This document shows, piece after piece, positions 1-14,479 of a stretch of DNA of 64,000 bases. This DNA is from Monosporascus cannonballus (lineage: Eukaryota; Ascomycota; Sordariomycetes; Xylariales), in the NCBI GenBank assembly GCA_004154925.1, contig QJNS01000093.1, forward strand, positions 210,570 through 274,569, read 5' to 3'. A model generated the notes under the pieces. The model saw only the letters and a program-made list of their open reading frames with translations. It was not told the DNA's origin and did no database searches. Numbering within the stretch: position 1 is the stretch's first letter; each line of letters starts with the position of its first letter. A program made the translations under genes and the position numbers.

Positions 1-978
1 AAAAGTAAATATTTTTGCGGTTAAGGTAATCTTTAAGTTGATATTGAAAACCGGGGAATAAAGAGCCGAGATTAGGACCTAGCGTTACCGCCGGCCGGAA
101 ACGGTTTAATACGTAAAATAAGTGACTATTTCGAAATTACCTTTTTTTCTCTTTCTTTTCTTTTTATATATTTTTTCATGTTATATTATATTGATTTTAT
201 TTTGTTCCTTTTTATTTCTTTTTATTTTCTCTTTTTTACGTTGTTTTATATATTATAATATTATTTTTAACATGCGATATATATTACAATAAAAAATTCA
301 TATAAATAATTTGATTTATTGTTAGTTATTCGCTTTTATATAAAATAATAATTTAAACGGAAAATGAATTTGGTTACGTAATTAACGAAATCGAAATTTA
401 TTTAAAAACGGCCGAGCATAAAACAAGATTTGCCTAAAAATAATACGGTTTTGCCGAAAAAAACTGGTAAGTGCCGAAGCTTATTATATATTAAACGTAA
501 TTAAAGAAATTCCGGTTTTCGGATTCGGAATATGCAAATATTTTGTTGTTATGATTATTCGTAAAAAACGGATTAACGTACCGGTAATATTCGTATATTA
601 ATCGATACGAATAAACAATTTAGAAATACTACCGTACGGACTACAAATAAATTAATCCATAAAATCGGAGGAAATACACGATAATTAGACGAAAAATAAC
701 AGCCGAATGTTTGTCGTAATTTACGGGCGCCCGTTATTGAAGGTTCTTTCGAAGCCGCATAGTAAACGGTTAATTCGAGGTCGAACGCGGGTAATGGTCC
801 GTTAACGGCCCGGGCGACGGCGACGGTAACGATAACGGTAATAACGGCCGGGAAGGCAGGGGGTTAACCGCAAAAAGTGCTGCGAGGGCCGATAATAAGT
901 AAAAATCGATATTGACGAGATAGAATTACGATTTAACAGCGGAAAAAAAAAGCGGCGGCGGATAACGGATGGCCCCGG
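1..978. other. AT-rich hypermutated intergenic block
   Basis: This stretch upstream of the first retrotransposon holds no gene I can support. It is AT-rich, but the C and G that remain sit mostly in CpG (runs such as ccggccgg near 91). The short open frame at 802-1062 on the minus strand has a composition typical of chance frames in this kind of DNA. It is probably an older, unidentified repeat into which the 979-7804 element inserted; the other half would then begin at 7805. Confidence 0.6.
974..978. repeat. Target-site duplication, left copy (element 1)
   Basis: CCCGG directly abuts the TGTGACGG start of the LTR. The partner at 7805-7809 is CTCGG; the single C/T difference fits later RIP-type mutation of one copy. 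Confidence 0.75.
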
Positions 979-1394
979 TGTGACGGCTAGGCGGTTTAAC
1001 CAACTATTAAACCTTAAGTCGACGGGTTTATGTTGGCAGGAGTATCGTGGGAATCTGAGCAATAGATATAGTAACGTATTACGTTTTATAATGCTAAGGG
1101 TGCCTTAGGTAACGATGTTATATTATAAGCTAAAGCTATTTAAAACTATGGAATTAATGAGCGTATATATTTTATTTCTGGCTTAAGGTGCTTATCATCG
1201 CTTAACGATATTTCTCCAGTTAAATCCCTTTAAGCCCCCTTAAGCCCCCTTTGGTGCTTATCCGGCTCAAGCCTTTTCGACTAATTAGGGCCTTTAAGTT
1301 TTTTAAGCCAGTTACGTAATTTCTTAATTAGGTCGGGGTTTGGTTTTTTAGGACCCCGACCGTTTCCAGAAACCAAGACCGTTAGGTTATAATA
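979..1394 (-). repeat. LTR (3' LTR of element 1)
   Basis: 416-bp LTR, starting TGTGACGGCTAGGCGG and ending GGTTATAATA on the plus strand. It aligns end to end with 7389-7804 without a net length change. Its outer end is far less mutated than the same positions of its partner, which read TATAACAAATAAACAA. A short CT-rich tandem motif (ccttaagccccc) lies near 1228-1252. Confidence 0.92.
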
Positions 1395-4300
1395 CGATCT
1401 TTTTCTTTTTAAGATCTTTATCCCTAAAGATTATTCCGTTTATTTATTAACTTTAATAAGTAATTTTTCCTTCTTTATATTTATTATATCGGGTCGTATT
1501 AAAAAGTCCAGGTTTTGCAAATGCATTAACGTTTTTGTTTTTTCGAAATAAAGTAACCGCCTTAGTTTTATTATATTTTCGAATATTTTTTGTTCCCGCT
1601 ACAAATCTGAAAACAAAATTTGCAAGGTTTATTACAATTTAAGGAAATGTACTTTTTATATTGCTGACGGAAATCTTTGTAATCTTTTTGGTTTTTTTGA
1701 ATTCGAATACCGTAAATTGCTTATTAAGGAAAATTATTTAAAATTAAAGGAACGTTTTACCGAAAAAAAACTTTTAAAAAGTTAATAACATTTTAACGAA
1801 TTATTTGGTCGTTTAAGCTATTTACGAAAATAGCAAAAACTTTTTCGTTAACTGGGAATCGAAATGCTTCGTTACGGTATTTAGGGTACGGAAGCTATGG
1901 AGGAATTTGAACACCTCGAAAAGGAACAAGAATAATTGGAGGCCGCCATTACGGCTGTCACGTTAGCATAGGCCGCGGCCGACTGGCCCGATATTCCGGC
2001 TACCGATTGGTCGATTTTTGACTGGGACGCGTCCGTCGTTATTAATGAAAGTTTTTTAATAGGTATTAGGTGTTAATAAGGTTTTTGGTAAGTTCCTAGG
2101 TATTTTTGGAATCCGGGTACTTTTTCTATTTAATCAGGTACTAAGTAAATCCGTTTTATTTTCGTATATTAAATATCTTTTCCATTTCGTATATTTATTC
2201 GTTTTTTATTTTTATGTCGTCCTGAATTATTCGTACTTTAATTATGTTTGCTATTAATTTAAATAAAAAAAATATGAAAAATCGGATAAAGTTTGATTTT
2301 TGGTGGAAGTTCTAATTAGTAATTATTTTTTCAGATTTTCTTGGCGATTTTATATGGACCGATATATTTAAAATCGAATTTTTTATTAATTTTTTTTATT
2401 TAAATGTTTTTGGTAGCTAGAAAAACCATTTTCTTTTTTTCGAAAATTAATCCTTTTAATTTTTTAATTATAATATTTATATATTTAATTTCGTATAAAT
2501 TTTAATTTTATTTTTATTTTTTATTATAGTTATTGCAATTATTTTAACATAAAAATTGCTTTAATATTAATTAAATTATCGTTAAGCGTTTTTTGGTAAA
2601 TTTCCGAAATAAAACCAAAATTTACGTTCGTAAGTATTATTTTAATATTTTCGTAATAGTTAATATTATAAGCTAATTGAATAATCGGTAACTTTTTAAC
2701 TTAATTATTTTATTCGTAATTAATATAATATCGTAAATAAATTTCCAAAATTTAATTTATCCGTTTTATTTATCCGTTTATTTACAATTTCAATACGTTA
2801 AATAACTTATAATTTAAATTAATCTATATTATTAAATTTTGCCAATGTTTAAATACGAATATCGATCCTTTATTTAATATAATTTTTATTAATAATTTAT
2901 ATGTATTAAAAATATATTTAAAGAAAATATATATTATTTATTCGGCGTTTATATACTTATAATATAATAAAAAATACGAAAATTTCGTAAATCGATTAAT
3001 AATTACGATAATATTATCGTAAGATATTTTTATAATTAAATCCTTTAATATAAAAAATTTTATAATAAAATCAAATATAATTAAATATTATAATTATTCT
3101 ATAACTAATAATAATTATAATTTTCCGTATAATTTATATCGTCGTATTTTTACTTTGGCATAAATATCGCATTATCGTATAACTGTTTATATTATTAATT
3201 TTATTTTAAAAAAAGAAATATATATATCAAAATCGTTTTAAAATTTTGTAAATCCCTGTATATTTATATTATTAATATTTGTATATTTCTGGTATTAAAT
3301 CTTTTTAATATTTTTCTAAAATTTATATTTTATTTGCTTTTTGGTTTTTTAAGAAATTATTATTATATTATTAAAATTTTTAATATATATCGCAAAGTAT
3401 TACCCGAATTATCGCAATTTATTATAAGCGTAAATATCCTTTTATAATAATATTAAAAATTATATAGCTAATTTTAACCAATTTATTTTCGAAATTTAAT
3501 CGTTTATTTAAAATATTTGCTTTATTATTTTTTAATCCTGTTTTGTAAATAATAACGAAATCGAAATTCGCCAATTTTTCTGCGTAATAAAATTATCGTT
3601 TTATAAATTCTTTCATAATAATAAATCGGGTAAAATTTTAATAATCCGTATAAACATTAATTTAATACAAATTTCCTTTTAAAAAGTATTTAAATTCCCG
3701 AAATACTATAATAATAACTATGAATTCCTTATTTAAAATATCGTAATTAAATTCGGTTTTTTTTTAATTTATACGAAAAAGATATTATAAAATATAATTT
3801 GCCTTAATTATTTCGTTATCCGATTATTACGTTTAACGTATAATTCGAAATATCGGTTTTTAATTTAACGGAATAATTTAAATCGTACATAATTAATACT
3901 AACTTATTAATAATTATATTTTTAATATTTTAAAATATTATTTCTATATTTGGCGTTTATTTAACTTCTTTTTTTTCTTTATAAGATTTATTAAGGATAT
4001 AATTATTTTATTAAAATTTCGAATAAATTTCCTATAATAATTAACGAATCCAAACAATACTTATACCTTTTTAATTATTATTGGCGTTTATTATTTTACA
4101 ATTATAACGATTTTCTTAAAGGTTATTTTAATATATCCTAAGGTAATAATATATTTTAGATATTTTATTTTTTATATATAAAATTAATTTTTTCCGCATT
4201 AATAAATAACTTTACGTTTTGTAAAATTTCCAAAACTTTATAAACATATCTTATATTTATTTCTTTTATTTACGAAATAACAAAAATATTGTTACGATAA

Positions 4301-7300
4301 TAAACAACAAAAATATCGAAATATTTTTATAATACATAATTAATTATTCGTTAAAAAATTACTAATACGTTTGCAAATCCTATTAATATAACCAAATATT
4401 TAAATAATTCGTATTTCGTTTTAAAGGCTATTTTTTATTGATATTTTTTCTTAATCTTAATAAAGTGATATTTATTTTTGAAATCGAATGTTATAAATTA
4501 TTTAATTTAATAAAATAAAAAATTTTATTTCCGTCATTAAAAATAATAATATTTAAATTTTAATAATAATATTATTTAATTATTGATAATTAATTACAAA
4601 TTACAATTTCCCATTTTTCTTAAGTACGAGAAATATCGGATATCTTGCCGGTCATTTCGAAAATTAAATCCATTTTTTATAACCGATTTTTAAAATATTT
4701 TCTGAAAGTACGTAATTCGTTTTTATTAAAATTATAAATAAGGTAAAACTTTGTCGAAAATCCTTTTTTAAAAATTATTTCATAATTTTATTCGTTATAT
4801 TCCGGTAATTTCGTATTGAATTTCTTTTTAAAAAGCTGTTTATATTTGTGGTATTATAATAATGTATTAATTAAATTTTCTAATATCTTAAGTTATTATT
4901 CTTATTATTTTAAATTATTATTTAATTATTTTAATTTTGTTTTAATAATAATAATAATAATAATATATCGTATTCTTCTGTAATATCCGTTTTTTTATAT
5001 TTTATTCCTTTAACTAATAAAATATTTGTTATACTTTTATACTTACTTTTATTATTATTATTAATCGAATATTAAAATTTTAATTTTTTCTTTTTTTATT
5101 TATTAATAAAAAATAAAAGAAATTTTATTTGGCCCGTTCCGTTATTAATCAAAATTCCGTATTAATATATTTATAATAATCCTAAAATTATATCGTAATT
5201 TCCGAATAAAACGATATCGAAATTAATCGTTTAATATCGTCCTTTAACAAAAATCTCGAAATAATTAATGTTATATATAATTTTTTGGTTATCGTAAACG
5301 AATTCCTAATTTCCGGCATTTGTCGTTATATAAGATTTTAATGTATATTTCCATAATAATTTAAACTTATTAACCATATCAGGTATAACATAATTTCTGC
5401 TTAAAACTCCATAATTTATCATTACAGTATACCAGTACGTTTCGATTTATATATCCAAAATAATAAAATCGTTAACATTTTCTATTATCACGTTTAAAGC
5501 TTTTTTGGGAGTTTTCTTTAATTTTTCTGGATTTCGTTATTTTACGGCTTTTTTATAAATATTTTTTTTTAATTTTTATTCGAATTTATCGAATGTTATC
5601 TATATTTTTATATATAATTCGTTAAATTACTGTATTTATCGCTATTATCGGCATATTAGTTTTTTTTAAAACGTATTAATTATTTTTAATTTTCCTACAA
5701 TTTGTTTTCTTATCGAATAAATTGTTTTTTTATATTTGCAATTATATCCCATTATACGTTATTCTGGTTATCGTTTTAAAGATTTCCTATAAACTAACGT
5801 ATTTTTTTCATAAGTTTTTTATAAAAATCCGTAATAAATATTAATTAAAACTAAAAATCCGTAATAACTTTTTAATAATACTTTTTTACCGTACGCTGGA
5901 TTAATTCTTTTTCCGTTTACCAATTATATTATTTATAATAATAAAAAGAGTTTTTTTATAGATATTATTTTCCTTTAGGCCAACGTTTTATTTCGGCCAA
6001 TTATTAAATATTTCTTAAAATTATAGTTCAAAATTATCGATATTATTACTTATTATTTTTATTATGTTCGGTACGGTTTAAAAAATCAAATCTCTTATAA
6101 TATATGCGGGTAATTTATACGTAAATATATTATTTCCATTTTTCGTAATCGGGATATTTTCGTCGTCGACAGTATATAATATGGATTTTGCCGTATCGAT
6201 CGGGTATTCCGGAACAAAATTTTTCTATCTAATCTTAATATTCGTATAATTATTTTTACAATACCTTTTATTATGCTTACGTTATTTATTAAGCTAACTT
6301 TTTAGCTTTTTATATTTTTTGTTGGATTTCTTATCGTAATAATCCTTATTAAACCTTTTACTTAAGGCCTAATACATACTTAGCTTAACTTATATTAATA
6401 ATTTTATTATCGTTTTTTTAATTATTTTTAAATTATCTTTTTAATATAAAGGTCCAGTTATTTTATCGTAATTTTTTAAGCTTTTTGTACTTATTAGTTT
6501 TATTTCCTATTTTGCTATAATTAAAACATTTAATTTAAATTTAATTTTATTTATAAGTAACACCAAATTCCATAAATTTTAATACCGTTTTATAAAAAGT
6601 AAAATATACGTTTCGTTTTTTCCTTTAGTTAAACTTATTATATTCCGAACGTAAAATATATTATCCTTTTTTTATGGTTTTTTAAATTATTAATTATTAA
6701 TTTTAATTATTTTTGCAATATATTAATTTAAAATAATTAATTATTCGATCCGAATAATTTTATTTTTTATATTATCTTTTAACCTTTTATAAAATATATC
6801 GATAAAAATATCGGTTTCGTTATTTCCTTATCTGGCTTTAGCTGTAAAACTTTTGAAAGTTACGGCGTATTTAAACGTAAATCCTTTTTATCGGAATTAT
6901 AAGAATTATTAAACCGTTAATCGTTTTTTATCCGGATTACCGAAATTATTACGTATTTTGTTTTCGAAATTAATATAAGTTAAAAAAATCTTATTAATAA
7001 AATTTCTTTTATTTACTTTTTTTAATTTCAAAAAATATCTTATAATAGGCTTAAATTAATTAATTGCACTTTTTATAAGGCATATTTTTATTATTAAAAT
7101 TATATCCGTTAGGTCGTTAAAATTTAAAAAGCGAAAATAAATTCGTACTTAAATTAAAAGAATTTAAAGTTTACTTTTTTTATTATAAAGTTCTAACTTT
7201 TTTAACTTTATACGGACGAAAAAAAGTTAGGCAAATGGCGTAACTTTAAGTTATCGGACTTTTTTTTCTAATTCCCGAATTTAAGCTTAAAGTTATTAAA

Positions 7301-7388
7301 TAAAAAATTTTTAAATATTGGTTAATATTTTCATAATATTAAGTATTATTTAAAGTTTAACAGTATTATTAAATAAAAACTTATAACA

Positions 7389-7804
7389 TATAACAAATAA
7401 ACAATTTAATTAATTATTAAACCTTAAGTCGACAGATTTATATTAATAGGAATATCGTAAAAATCTAAGTAATAAATATAATAACGTATTACGTTTCGTA
7501 ATACCAAAAGTACTTTAGGTAACAATATTATATTACAAATTAAAATTATTTAAAATTATGGAATTAATAAGCGTATATATTTTATTTCTGGCTTAAGGTA
7601 CTTATTATGGCTTAACGATACTTTTCCAGTTAAGTCCCCTTAAGCCCCCTTAAGCCCCCTTTGGTACTTATCCGGCTCAAGCCCTTTCGACCAATCAGGG
7701 CCCTTAAGTTCTTTAAGCCAGTCATATGACTTCTTGGCTGGGTCGGGGTTTGGTTCTTCAGGACCCCGACCGTTTCCAGAAGCCAAGACCGTTAGGTTAT
7801 AACA
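7389..7804 (-). repeat. LTR (5' LTR of element 1)
   Basis: 416-bp partner of 979-1394. The inner (left) end is heavily C-to-T/G-to-A mutated, whereas the outer right part (about 7580-7804), which is the U3 side for a minus-strand element, keeps near-normal composition, including the ggaccccgaccg block. It ends in ...TATAACA. Confidence 0.92.
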
Positions 7805-7809
7805 CTCGG
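7805..7809. repeat. Target-site duplication, right copy (element 1)
   Basis: CTCGG directly follows the ...TATAACA end of the right LTR and pairs with CCCGG at 974-978. Confidence 0.75.
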
Positions 7810-8914
7810 CGACGTCCACGCCAAATTAACTTAAGTTAAAAAAATAAATTAAGTAAAATATTTGGAAAAAACAACCTAATTACGTTATATAAAACCAGTA
7901 CGGGCCCGATATATAATATAATGCAAAAAAGATTCCAGGAAATAATAGCTAAAAAAATAACAACGGTTAATGTGATAAAGTAAAAATTTTAAATATAAAA
8001 TAATACAATATATTAAACGGTTTAATATAATACTATACGAAAGTTTGCGGTGATTAAAGAGTATTTACCGGTATAAACCGGCGAAACGGTCGTTTAATAT
8101 AAAAAATTGCGTTAATTCGATAAACTAGTACCAGACCTATTAACAGCGGTATTTATATTATTACGTACGGAGATAATAACTAAGCCGGGACACGGCCCAG
8201 ACGTAATACGGTATATAGTTTTCTGATGTATATTAAATTGCGTTTAACGACCTAACGTAATTATTAAAAGAGAACGATAACGGAAAAAAAGACCGAACGA
8301 GTGGCAAAAAGCCGGGCGGCGGCTTTTTTCGGTGTACGAAAATAAAAACAGAATTGAAAACGGTTCATAAATCCGTTTTTAAATTTTATATTTATTTATT
8401 CAAGTAAAAAGTAGCCTTCCAGATAGATAATAATCTGTTGTTATATTTTGCCGCTATATTAAAACTAAATAAGGCCGGGATCCGGTTTTTGTAAAAAGCG
8501 GCCAGAAATTATACGGGCCAATTTATTAATACTATATAATACGGCCGGTTCTTAATATTAAAATATATTTTCAAAAATTAACGAAATAATCTAAAAAATA
8601 GAATTATTAAAATCGTTCAGCGGTTTAAGAACAAATGCTAATAATAATTAACGAATAAGTTAAATACGTCGTTCAATACGATAATTTGCTAAATATCGTA
8701 GGGGAAAAGGTATTATCGTAAAGAAAAACGGCATAATGCGGATTATATAAAAAGAATACCATAGAGTATTATAGTATATAAGGTAATAGATTAAATTACG
8801 GAAGTTCCGGAACGTAATCCTGGAGGATATACGAGAAATAAAAAAACCTATTTAACGAATTATTTTCGGTAATTAAAGTAATTCGTAAGTATTTATCGAA
8901 ACGGCGCGGATTAT
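7810..8914. other. AT-rich hypermutated spacer between elements 1 and 2
   Basis: No gene or recognisable domain. CpG-rich remnants occur (for example gccgggcggcggc near 8311), while other C are scarce. It may be the continuation of 1-978, split by insertion of element 1. Confidence 0.55.
8910..8914. repeat. Target-site duplication, left copy (element 2)
   Basis: ATTAT immediately before the TGTTACGACC start of the 5' LTR; identical to 15547-15551. Confidence 0.85.
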
Positions 8915-9266
8915 TGTTACGACCTGACAAGCCACGGCCTCCAGGAACGGTCGCAACAGAGAAGGCCAAGAAAACTATGTGGATCAGGTTACGGAACGGA
9001 TTACCAACTTACTGGTGGTAAACCAATAAGCCGGATTACCAATTTACTGATAATAATTTAGCAAATAAAATAAAAATATATACGTTTATTATTTCTAAAA
9101 TTTAAATAATACCAGCTTATAATAATAATTCGTTATTTAAAGTATTTTTGGCATTACGAAACGAAATACCTTATTATATTTATTATTTAGATTTTTATGA
9201 TATTGTTATTAACATAAATCCGTCGATTTAAAGTTTAATAATTGGTTAAATTTTATAGCCATTATA
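8915..9266 (+). repeat. 5' LTR of element 2
   Basis: 352-bp LTR starting TGTTACGACCTGACAAGCC. The first about 130 bases (outer, U3 side) are nearly unmutated, and the inner part is very AT-rich. It carries one full 35-bp repeat unit (8998-9032) plus a partial unit, one unit fewer than the 3' LTR. Confidence 0.9.
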
Positions 9267-12200
9267 CGTTAAAAATTTTGTTTAATAATACCGTTAAAAT
9301 CTGAATAATATTTAATATTATTAAAATATTGATTAATATTTAGGAAACCTTTATTTAATAATTTTAGGTTCGAATTCGGAAGTTAAAAAAAGAAATTCGA
9401 TAACTTAGGGCTACGTTATCTGCCTAACCTTTTTTTGCCCGCATAAAGCCAAAAAAGCCGTAATCCTATAATGGAAAAAGTAACCCTTATACTTTTTTCA
9501 TTTAGGCACGAATTTATTTTCGCTTTTTGGACCTTAATAATTTAGCGGATATGATTTTAGTAATAGGAATATGCCTAATAAGAAATGTAGTTAATTAATT
9601 TAAGCCTATTATAAGAAGTTTTCTGGAAATAGGAGAAATAAATAAGGAAAATTTTATTAATAAAGTTTTTTTAATTTATATTAATTTCCAAAATAAAATA
9701 CGTAAGAATTTCGGTAATCCGGATAAAAAACGATTAACGGTTTAATAACTTTTATAATTCCGACAAAAAAGATTTGCGTTTAAGTACGTTATAACCTTGT
9801 AGAATTTTACGGCTAAAACGGAATAAGGAAATAACGAAATTAACGTTTTTATCTATATATTTTATAAAAAATTAAAAAATAATATAAAATATGACATTAT
9901 TCGGATTAAGCGATTAATTGTTTTAGACCGGTATATTATAAAGGTAATTAAGATTAATAATTAATAATTTGAAAAATATTAGGAAAAAAAGTAATATGTT
10001 TTATATTCGGAATATAAGTTTAATTAGGGGAAAAAACGAAACGTACTTTGTATTTTTTACGATACGGCGTTAAAGCTTATAGAACTTGGCATTATTTACA
10101 AATAAAATTAAAGCCAGATTAAATATTTTAATTATAATAAAATAGGATATAAGGTTTATAAATACAAAAAGCCCAAAAAGTCACGATAAAAAATTAGACC
10201 CTTATACCGGAAAAATAATTTAAAAATAATTAAAGAAATAATAGCTAAATTATTAATATAATTTAAGCCAAATATATATCAGGTTTACGATAAAAGATCT
10301 AATAAGAATTATTATAATAAAGGATTTGACGAAAAATATCAAAATTAAAAAGTTAACTTAATAAATATTGCGAACGTAATGAAAATTATTATAAAAATAA
10401 TTACATAAATATTAAAATAGGACAAAAAAAGTTTGTTCCGGAACCCTTAATCGATACGGCAAAATATATATTATATATTGTCGACGACGAAAATATTCCG
10501 ATTACGAAAAATTAAAATAGTATATTTATATACGAATTATTTATATATGTTACGAAAATTTTGATTTTTTAAACCGTATTAGGTATAATAAAAATAATAA
10601 ATAATAATATCGATAATTTCGAATTATGGCCCTAAAAAATGTCTAATAATAGGCCGAAATAAAAAATTGGCCCGAAGAAAAGTAATGCCCGTAAGAAAAC
10701 CTTTTTTATTATTATGGATAATATAATTATTAAACGAAAAAGGAGTTAATTTAACGTACGATAAAAAAGTATTATTAAAAAATTATTACGGATATTTATT
10801 TTTAATTCATATTTATTACGGATTTTTAAGAAAAAAAGGTTATTAAGAAAAAAATACGTTAATTTATAAAAAAGTTTTAAAACGATAATTAAAACGACGC
10901 ATAATAAGATATAATCGTAAATATAAAAAAATACTTTATTTAATAGGAAAAAAACTGCAAAAATAATAGAAATAATTAATACGGTTCCAAAAAACAATAC
11001 GTTAATAATAATAATAATTATAATAGCTTAAAATCTTAAACGAAAAAATATAAATAAAATTCGATAAATTCGAAATAAAATTAAAAGAAAAAGGTTATTT
11101 GTAAAAAAGCTGCAATATAACGAAACGTAGAAAACTTAAAAAAAATTTAAAAAAGATTTTAAATATAATGATAAAAAACGTTAATAACTTTATTACTTTA
11201 GATATACGAATTGGAACGTATTAATAGATTACAATAATGGATTACGGAGTTTTAGGCAGGAATTATATTGTACTACATATGGTTAATAAGTTTATATTAT
11301 TATGGAAATATAAGTTGGAATTTTATATAGCAATAAATACCGAAAGTTAGGAATTCGTTTACGATAACGAAAGGATTATATGCGAAATTATTTATTTCGA
11401 AATTTTTATTAAAGGATCATATTAAATAATTAATTTCGATATTATTTTATTTAGGAATTACGATAGAATCTTAAGATTATTATAAATATATGAATACGGA
11501 ATTTTAATTAACGGAAAAATTAATTAGGTAAATTTTTTTTTAATAAATGAAAAAAAAGAAATTAAGATTTTATTATTCGATCGATAATAACGACGAATAC
11601 AGGCATAAGAATATAATAAATATCATATTATTTAAAAAAATAAAATATAAAAAAAAAGTATTAAAAGAAAATACGACGTATCGTTATTATTATTAAAATA
11701 GAATTAAAGTAATTAAATAACGATTTAAACTAATAAGAATAATGGCTTAAGGAATTAAAAAATTTAATTAATATATTATTATAATATTATAGATATAAAT
11801 AACTTTTTAAAAAGTAATTCGATCTGAAATTATTAGAATATAACTAATAGAATTACGAAATAATTTTTAAAAAATGATTTTCGATCAAGTTTTACCTTAT
11901 TTATAACCTTAATAAAAACGAATTACGTATTTTCAGAAAATATTTAAAAAATCGGTTATAAAAAAGATAAATTCGATTTTCGAAATTATTAACAAAATAT
12001 TTAATATTTTTTGTATTAAAGAAAAATAAGAAATTACGACTTATGGTTAATTATTAATAATTAAACGATATTATTATTAAGGATTAAATGTTATTACCTT
12101 TAATTACGGAAATAAAAAAATAATTTTACGCAACTAAATTATTTACCGTATCCGATTTTAAAAATAAATATAATTTTATTAGAATTAAGAAAAAATATAA

Positions 12201-13583
12201 ATAAAAAATAAATTATAAAATAAAATACGGATTATATAAATATTTGGTTATCTTAATAAAGTTTATATACGTACTAATAATTTTTCAGTAAATAATTAAT
12301 TACGTATTACGAAAATATCTTGATATTTTCGTTATTTGTTATCTCGACAATATTTTTATTTTCTTAGAAATAAAAAAAGCATATGCAAAATACGTTTATA
12401 AAGTTTTTCAAATTTTATAAAACATAAAATTATTTATTAATACAGAAAAAAATTAATTTTATATATAGAAAATGAAATATCTGGGATATATTATTAGTTT
12501 AAAACATATTAAGATAAACTTTAAAAAAATCGCTATAATTACAAAATAATAAAATTTAATAATAATTCAAAAGATATAAGTATTTTTTGGATTCGCCAAT
12601 TACTATAAGAAATTTATTCGAAATTTCAGTAAAACATTTATATTTTTAATAAATTTTACGAAAAAAGGAAAAAAATTTAAATAAACGTTGAATATGGAAA
12701 AGGTATTTCAAAATATTAAGGATACGATTATTAATAAGCTAGTATTAATTATGTATAATTTAAACCGTCCCGTTAAATTAAAAACCGATATTTCGGATTA
12801 CGTATTAAACGTAATAATTAAATAACGAAATAATTAAGGCAAATTGCATTTTATTATATTCTTTTTATATAAGTTAAAAGAAGCCAAATTTAATTACGGT
12901 ATTCTAAATAAAGAATTTATCGCCATTATTATAATATTTCGAAAATTCAGGTATTTCTTAAAAAACCTTGCAGTAAATTAAGGTTTATACGGATTATTAA
13001 AATCTTATCTAATTTATTACGATTAAAAAATTTATAAAACGATAATTAAAATATGCGAAAAATTTGGGGAATTTCGATTTCGTTATTATCCACCAAAAAA
13101 ATCAGAAAATAACAAAGTAAACGTTTTAAATAAGTAATTAAATTTCGAAAAAAAATTAATTAAAATTAGCCATATAATTTTTAATACCATTATAAAAATA
13201 TATTTATGCTTACGACAAATTATGACGATTTAGATAAGACTTTTCGATATATATTAAAAAATTTAATAATATAACGATAATTTCATAAAAAACCCCCAAA
13301 AAAACAAGATATAAATTGTAAAGGAATACCGGAAGGATTTAATACGAAAGATATACGAATATCAGTTATATGGATATCTAGAGATTTATAAAACTTTAAA
13401 AAAACTTTAACGCATATATTCTTTTCTTAAACTGAAATTAATAATATAAAAATTCATACGGTAATACGATATTTGCGCCAGAGTAAAAGCTTGACGATAT
13501 AAACTATACGGAAAATTACAGTTATTATTAATTATAATATAACTATAATATTTAGTTATATTTAACTTTATTATGAAATTTTC

Positions 13584-13802
13584 ATGTTAAAAAATCTAAT
13601 TATAAGAATATATTACCATAGCATTTTCGTAATTGTCAACCGATTCACAAAGTTTTCCCATTTTTTACCATATTACGAGCATATAAATATCAAACCATTG
13701 GTATATATTTTCTTCAGATATATTATCAGCATATACGAATTACAAATGAAAATTATTTTAAATAAAGAATCAATATTCGTATTTAAATTTTGCAAGGCCT
13801 AA
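13584..13802 (+). pseudogene. Integrase catalytic-core fragment of element 2
   Basis: This 72-codon open stretch belongs to the integrase of element 2. It reads SIFVIVNRFTKFSHFLPYY and continues into a degraded loop region. In Ty3-type integrases the corresponding block is a VDRxTKxxHFIP motif followed by a second Asp further on. Here the first catalytic Asp of the DDE triad is Asn, and the later Asp-containing motif reads LNKES, again G-to-A changes. The frame is open only by chance between stops on either side; it is not an independent gene. It lies about 1.25 kb after the RT box and about 0.7 kb before the chromodomain, the expected position. Confidence 0.85.
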
Positions 13803-14479
13803 TAGCATAAATCGATTTAAATTACAAATTATTTAACGTATTTAAACCTTAAATAAATAAATAAATAAAACGAACAAATTAGCTTTTCGAAATTTACTTA
13901 CGATATTATATTAATTACGAATAAAATAATTAAGTTAAGAAAGTATTAATCGTATAATTAGCTTATAATATTAGTTATTACGAAAAAATTAAAATAATAT
14001 TTGCGAACGCAAATTTTGGTTTTATTTCAAAACTTTATAAAAAAATATGCGACGACGGCCCAATTAATATTAAAACAATCTTTATATTAAAATAATTACG
14101 ATAATTATATTAAGAAATAAAGATAAAATTGGAATTCGTACGAAATTAAATAAGCAAATATTATAACGAGAAAAAGTTAAAAGGATTAATTTTCGAAAAA
14201 AAGGATATGGTTTTTTTTGTTACAAAAAACATTTAAATAAAACGACCCGGTAAAAAATTCGATTTTAAATATATCGGTTTATACAAAATCGCCAAGAGAA
14301 TCTTAAAAAATAATTATTAATTGGAATTTCCACCAAAAGTTAAATTTTATCTAATTTTTTATATTTTTTTATTCGAATTAATAACAGATATAATTAAGGT
14401 ATATATGGTATAAAACGACGCGGAAGTAAAAGAGAAATAAGCATACGAAATGGAAAAAATATTCGATATACGAAAACAA

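Larger units (their letters stand above)
979..7804 (-). mobile_element. RIP-degraded Ty3/gypsy chromovirus LTR retrotransposon (element 1)
   Basis: A 6.8-kb element bounded by two LTRs of equal length (416 bp, 979-1394 and 7389-7804) and by a 5-bp target duplication with one C/T difference (974-978 and 7805-7809). Coding strand is minus. Near 4271-4315 the reverse complement reads FDIFVVYYRNNIFVIS, matching the RT active-site block in which the two catalytic Asp are both Asn here, the change expected from G-to-A mutation. Near 2085-2150 the reverse complement gives a degraded chromodomain (YLIK, KKYPDS, with stops), so this is a chromodomain-bearing Ty3 element. The 5' LTR is therefore the one at 7389-7804 and the purine-rich tract lies just inside 1395. 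No open gag or pol frame survives; it cannot be autonomous. Confidence 0.93.

Noticed and set aside
802..1062. 86-codon frame on the minus strand at the left end
   Set aside because: It crosses the left border of the element 1 LTR (979) and has an Arg-rich tail from a CpG-rich simple stretch; not a gene.
8300..8345. GC-rich stretch followed by a T run, resembling a bacterial terminator
   Set aside because: The window is fungal and the stem is imperfect; it is a CpG-retaining remnant in mutated DNA.
10746..10997. 83-codon frame on the minus strand with membrane-like composition
   Set aside because: It is antisense to pol of element 2; Phe/Ile/Leu richness comes from T-rich mutated DNA, not from a membrane protein.
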